Source: JAGVPT01 sp964384415
Lineage (GTDB): Bacteria > Bacteroidota > Ignavibacteria > UBA10030 > UBA8401
Direction: 5' to 3'
NCBI GenBank assembly: GCA_964384415.1
Contig: CAYLMV010000127.1
Coordinates: forward strand, 1 to 10,068
DNA length: 10,068 bases
This document shows, piece by piece, positions 6,420-10,068 of the stretch. Numbering within the stretch: position 1 is the stretch's first letter; each line of letters starts with the position of its first letter. The notes beneath the pieces were generated by a model, which was not told the DNA's origin, did not search any database, and saw nothing but the letters and a program-made list of their open reading frames with translations. A program made the translations under genes and the position numbers.

Positions 6420-9400
6420 ATGAAAAGACTCCTTCTCTTTGTATCGTTGCTCATCGCCGTCGCGGCATTTGTGTATATCCAGAAAGCCCGTATCCGTCCA
6501 AATGAATCCGATGAGGATGAACTCCTCGAATCGGTTGTCGGCGACAAGGACGATCCGGGAGCCGCATTCCGGTTCAGGCACGATATGCTCGCGGGGAGTC
6601 ATCCCGATGCTGACCTGCAGCTCCTGCGCCGGCAAGCGGTCGACTATACTAACCATATGGCATCGGCGGCAAGGGGCACAAATTTACGAAAGACGACCGC
6701 TGATTCCTGGACGGCGCTCGGTCCGGGAAACGTCGGCGGACGTGTACGTTCGATTGTCGTTAACCCGTCGAATGGGAATCAGATCATTATCGGTTCAGTC
6801 TCCGGTGGGATTTGGAAGAGCACGGATGGAGGCGCCTCTTGGTCAAGCAAAACGGACACACTTAGTTTTCTGGCGATCAGCTCGCTTCTCATCGATCCCT
6901 TGAACAGCAACGTAGTCTATGCCGGCACGGGTGAAGGTTGGCAGAACTATGATGCGGTGTACGGAGGCGGAATCTACAAATCGACCGACTTTGGCGATAC
7001 GTGGGCGCTCCTTTCCAGCACAACTGGTGCTGCCGCGGGCAATTTCAGAAATGTTATGAAGCTTGCATCCGACACATCGGGGAATATTTATGCTGCGACA
7101 AAAGACTACATGGCTAAATATGGAGGAGGGGTTTATGATGTCGCAGGCGGGTTGTTTCTTTCGAGCAATCAGGGAACATCGTGGAATAAAATCAGCTCCA
7201 CGACCATGTCGACGAACTACTTCAATCCGGATGATGTCGTCGCGGTGTCTTCTTCGGTGATCGATTTCGCCGTCGGAGCCAACGGGGCGACCCCCGGCGG
7301 TATCTATCGGACCACCGATGGCGGGGGGACATGGTCAAAGGTGTCCTCTGCGCTCCCGGCTTCCGGTTACGGCCGAATAGCCCTCGCTCAGGATCCAAAC
7401 ACTCTCACCACCCTCTATGCCGCGTTCGAGTCGTTGGACACCTCGCCGTCCGGAGATGGCGGGCTTAAGGGAATATTCAAATCGACGGACGGAGGCGCCG
7501 TGTGGATCCAGCTAACCTCGCCGCAAAAGATCGCCTCGACGAGCACATCTTCCGGCAACATGTCTTACCTGAAGGATCAAGGATGGTACGACAACGTCAT
7601 TGCCGTCGATCCGAACAACTCTTCTAATATCTTTGTCGGCGGTGTTGAGGTGATGAAGACGACGAACGGGGGAGCGAGCTGGACACAGGCGACGTACTGG
7701 AACTCCTTTTACGGTCTGCCGTATGTCCACGCGGACCATCATGCCATTGCATTCGACAGGACCACTCCGAATACAATTATTGAAGGGAACGATGGAGGCG
7801 TCTACAAGACGACAAATGCAGGGGCTTCGTGGACGAGCCTGAACAACGGCCTGAGCATCACGCAGTTTTACGGCGGGGCCGTCTATAAAACAGGCGCCAC
7901 GTATTACGGCGGGACACAGGATAATGGACACCTGAAGTACAGTGGAACAGGCACCTTGTGGAGCGCCGCGGTAGGAGGGGACGGAGGATATGCCGCTCAG
8001 GATCAAACCACGCCCCAGGTGTCGTACGAAGAATATGTCTATCTCGAGTTGAGCAAGACGACCGACGGCGGAACGACATGGAACGATTGCATTTCGGGCT
8101 TGACGGATGCGAAAAATAGCAGCGCATGCCTCTTCATTGCTCCATTTGCGATGAGCACAGAGAATTCATCGGATCTTATTGCAGGATCGAACCGGGTCTG
8201 GGTGTCGACAAACTCGGCCGGCTCGTGGACCGCGGTGAGCAATGTCCTCTCGAGCGGGCGCTTCGTGAGTGCCGTTACCCTGACGAGCGGCACGACAAAT
8301 TTTCTCGCCTTCGCGGGCACGACGGACGGCAAAATGTTTCGCTGCCGAACCCTGGACCCTACGGCCGGGGTGAATGCGTGGGATACGGTAACACCTCCGT
8401 CTAACAACAACGGCTGGGTGCGAAGGATCGTTGTCGATCCAAGCGACAAGAACAAAGTGTACGCATGTTATGGCGGATACAACACCGCCGGGCAGCTTTC
8501 ATCCCGCCATCTCTGGTATTCAACCGACCAGGGCACGACATGGTCAGACATCTCCACGCAGCTGCCAAACGTCCCGGTGCATTCACTGGCGATCGACCCG
8601 AATTCTTCTTCCGTCGTGTATGCCGGAACGGAAACAGGCGTTTATACGACGTCTAATCTCGGAACGACATGGCAGCTATACTCCGCGGGCATGCCGACGT
8701 ACGTTCCAACCGACGAAGTCGTCGTCCAGCACGACACGAAAGCGCTATTTGCCTTTACGCACGGCCGCGGTGTCTTCTCAACTTCTCCATCCTCAAACTC
8801 ATCCCCGGGCTGGACGATTCAGACCTCGGGCATTACTGCAAGTCTCGCATCCGTGAGAGCCGTCGACCAGTCGACTTGTTGGACGGCGGGTGCCGGCGGC
8901 GTCGTACTGTTGACGACGAACGGCGGGAACAAATGGAACTCGGTCGGCGGCGGAACGATCGGGACTTCCGACATCTGGGCCGTTGATGCTCTGGACGCTA
9001 ACACAGCATTTGTTACGACGAGTACGACAGCAACGATGATCTATCGAACCACCAACGGCGGAGGTGCGTGGAGCAACGTCTATAGTCTTACAGGCGGCTT
9101 CATTGACGGGATCAAAATGCTGGATGCCTCCAACGGCATCGCGGTCGGAGATCCGGTTGGAGGGAAGTGGACTGTACTCAAGACGACCGACGGCGGCGCC
9201 TCGTGGGCTCGCATCGCAACGGAACCCGCGCAGTCGGGAACGGAGGCAGGCTGGAACAATTCAGTCGCGGTCGCCGGCTCGTCAAACATCTGGTTCGGGA
9301 CAAACTCGTACAGGATCTACCGGTCGACGGACGCAGGGGCTACCTGGTCATGGAGCCCGATTCCATTCGCCAACAGCCTCAGCGTCGCATTCAGCGATGC

Positions 9401-10019
9401 GCAGTACGGAGTGGCGGGTTCGGATTCAGGTGCGACGGCCAGGACTACAGATGGAGGCGCATCGTGGGTGCCTGTGTCGGCCGGTAATGGCGCCCCGGTT
9501 TTTGCGATCTCAGCGACGCCGAGCGATTTCTTTGCGGTGTACGGCGGATCTGTCTACCGAAGCGGTACTCATGGCGGCTCGTGGACGGCGTCGTTTACAG
9601 GATCCATCGGTACGCTCAACGCTCTCAACATCGTCTCGACCGGTTCGAATATTTTCGGGTGGGCAGCAAGCAGTGCGGGAAATATTGCCGGATTCTCCGG
9701 GACCGCATCCGCGGTCGATGCGAAAACAGGACCGATACCGTCTCAATTTGTTTTGCAGCAAAATTACCCGAATCCCTTCAATCCTCAGACAACAATCGAA
9801 TTTGATCTCCCCAAAGCGGTCCGCGTTTCGCTCAAAATTTTCAATGCCGCGGGGGCAGAGGTTGCCACGCTGGTTGATAACGTGATGAGCGCCGGGGTAC
9901 ACGACGTGGTGTGGAATGGCAGGAACGGATCGGGCGCTGTTGCTGCAAGCGGAGTTTACTTCTATCGGGTTGCTGCGGGTGAGTTTGCGGCAACGAAGAA
10001 AATGCTGCTGATCAAATAG
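6420..10019 (+). CDS. Secreted Asp-box (BNR/VPS10-like) beta-propeller protein with T9SS sorting domain
   Basis: This 1199-residue protein is probably exported and then secreted or anchored at the cell surface by the type IX system. Residues 1-22 form an N-terminal signal: K2 R3, then a hydrophobic run to I20. After a charged segment, a first propeller region begins with WTALGPGNVGGRVRSIVVNP and carries 11 Asp-box motifs between 134 and 751 (for example STDGGASW at 134-141 and TSNLGTTW at 744-751), plus the family-typical EGNDGGVYKTT and GGTQDNG. A Ser/Pro linker precedes a second, Ycf48-like propeller (about 798-1090) with six more boxes, such as TTNGGNKW at 832-839 and THGGSW ending at 1055. 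Residues about 1110-1199 are a T9SS type A sorting domain: NYPNPFNP at 1115-1122, GVYFYRVAAGEF and the final KKMLLIK. GGAG at 6407-6410 precedes the ATG. Such proteins are often called sialidase, glycosidase or sortilin-like, but no catalytic residues are recognisable, so the ligand is unknown. Confidence 0.93.
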   Translation: MKRLLLFVSLLIAVAAFVYIQKARIRPNESDEDELLESVVGDKDDPGAAFRFRHDMLAGSHPDADLQLLRRQAVDYTNHMASAARGTNLRKTTADSWTALGPGNVGGRVRSIVVNPSNGNQIIIGSVSGGIWKSTDGGASWSSKTDTLSFLAISSLLIDPLNSNVVYAGTGEGWQNYDAVYGGGIYKSTDFGDTWALLSSTTGAAAGNFRNVMKLASDTSGNIYAATKDYMAKYGGGVYDVAGGLFLSSNQGTSWNKISSTTMSTNYFNPDDVVAVSSSVIDFAVGANGATPGGIYRTTDGGGTWSKVSSALPASGYGRIALAQDPNTLTTLYAAFESLDTSPSGDGGLKGIFKSTDGGAVWIQLTSPQKIASTSTSSGNMSYLKDQGWYDNVIAVDPNNSSNIFVGGVEVMKTTNGGASWTQATYWNSFYGLPYVHADHHAIAFDRTTPNTIIEGNDGGVYKTTNAGASWTSLNNGLSITQFYGGAVYKTGATYYGGTQDNGHLKYSGTGTLWSAAVGGDGGYAAQDQTTPQVSYEEYVYLELSKTTDGGTTWNDCISGLTDAKNSSACLFIAPFAMSTENSSDLIAGSNRVWVSTNSAGSWTAVSNVLSSGRFVSAVTLTSGTTNFLAFAGTTDGKMFRCRTLDPTAGVNAWDTVTPPSNNNGWVRRIVVDPSDKNKVYACYGGYNTAGQLSSRHLWYSTDQGTTWSDISTQLPNVPVHSLAIDPNSSSVVYAGTETGVYTTSNLGTTWQLYSAGMPTYVPTDEVVVQHDTKALFAFTHGRGVFSTSPSSNSSPGWTIQTSGITASLASVRAVDQSTCWTAGAGGVVLLTTNGGNKWNSVGGGTIGTSDIWAVDALDANTAFVTTSTTATMIYRTTNGGGAWSNVYSLTGGFIDGIKMLDASNGIAVGDPVGGKWTVLKTTDGGASWARIATEPAQSGTEAGWNNSVAVAGSSNIWFGTNSYRIYRSTDAGATWSWSPIPFANSLSVAFSDAQYGVAGSDSGATARTTDGGASWVPVSAGNGAPVFAISATPSDFFAVYGGSVYRSGTHGGSWTASFTGSIGTLNALNIVSTGSNIFGWAASSAGNIAGFSGTASAVDAKTGPIPSQFVLQQNYPNPFNPQTTIEFDLPKAVRVSLKIFNAAGAEVATLVDNVMSAGVHDVVWNGRNGSGAVAASGVYFYRVAAGEFAATKKMLLIK

Positions 10020-10068
10020 AGATGTTTGTCGGCTTCATTCCATAGCGGAGCTCAAGTGTACTAAAGAG

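Noticed and set aside
9064..9885. 273-codon + strand frame inside the large secreted protein gene
   Set aside because: It is a shifted reading of the Asp-box region, extremely rich in Arg and Ser, while the main frame shows intact repeats and a sorting domain across the same bases.

Overview
The window looks like a piece of a chromosome from the Fibrobacterota-Chlorobiota-Bacteroidota supergroup, most likely Ignavibacteriota or a close relative. The strongest pointer is the last gene: a very large secreted beta-propeller protein ending in a type IX secretion (T9SS) sorting domain of the 'QNYPNPFNPQTTIEF' kind. Base composition is moderately GC-rich by eye. A good sigma70-like promoter (TTGACA-17-TATCAT) precedes that gene, which fits this assignment better than Bacteroidia with their divergent -33/-7 boxes. 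The taxonomic call is inference from these features only.

Layout, all genes on the + strand. (1) 52-2357 is a compact housekeeping run: accB (biotin carrier protein), accC (biotin carboxylase) and gcvH (lipoyl carrier of glycine cleavage), 69 and 32 bases apart. (2) 2358-2774 is a stretch with no convincing gene. (3) era, the ribosome-assembly GTPase, lies at 2775-3686. (4) 3684-3966 is a degenerate 7-base tandem repeat that starts on the era stop codon and fills almost the whole space to the next gene. (5) A DUF1015-family protein (3992-5272) and an EamA/DMT-type membrane transporter (5273-6187) abut as TAAATG and are probably translationally coupled. (6) 6188-6419 holds a promoter and a strong hairpin with a T-rich tail. 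(7) 6420-10019 encodes the 1199-residue secreted Asp-box protein.

Functionally, AccB and AccC form the biotin carboxylation half of acetyl-CoA carboxylase, which makes malonyl-CoA for fatty acid synthesis. GcvH carries lipoate, itself made from octanoyl-ACP, so the first three genes join two swinging-arm carrier systems. Era is an independent housekeeping gene. The DUF1015-transporter pair is the least understood unit: its DGHHRYE motif resembles the ParB/SerK-type motif, so a small-molecule (possibly serine-related) role with an exporter partner is a reasonable but unproven idea. The last gene is surface or secreted accessory material. I found no RNA genes, insertion sequences or CRISPR arrays. 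The most unusual element is the 40-unit heptamer array between era and the DUF1015 gene.
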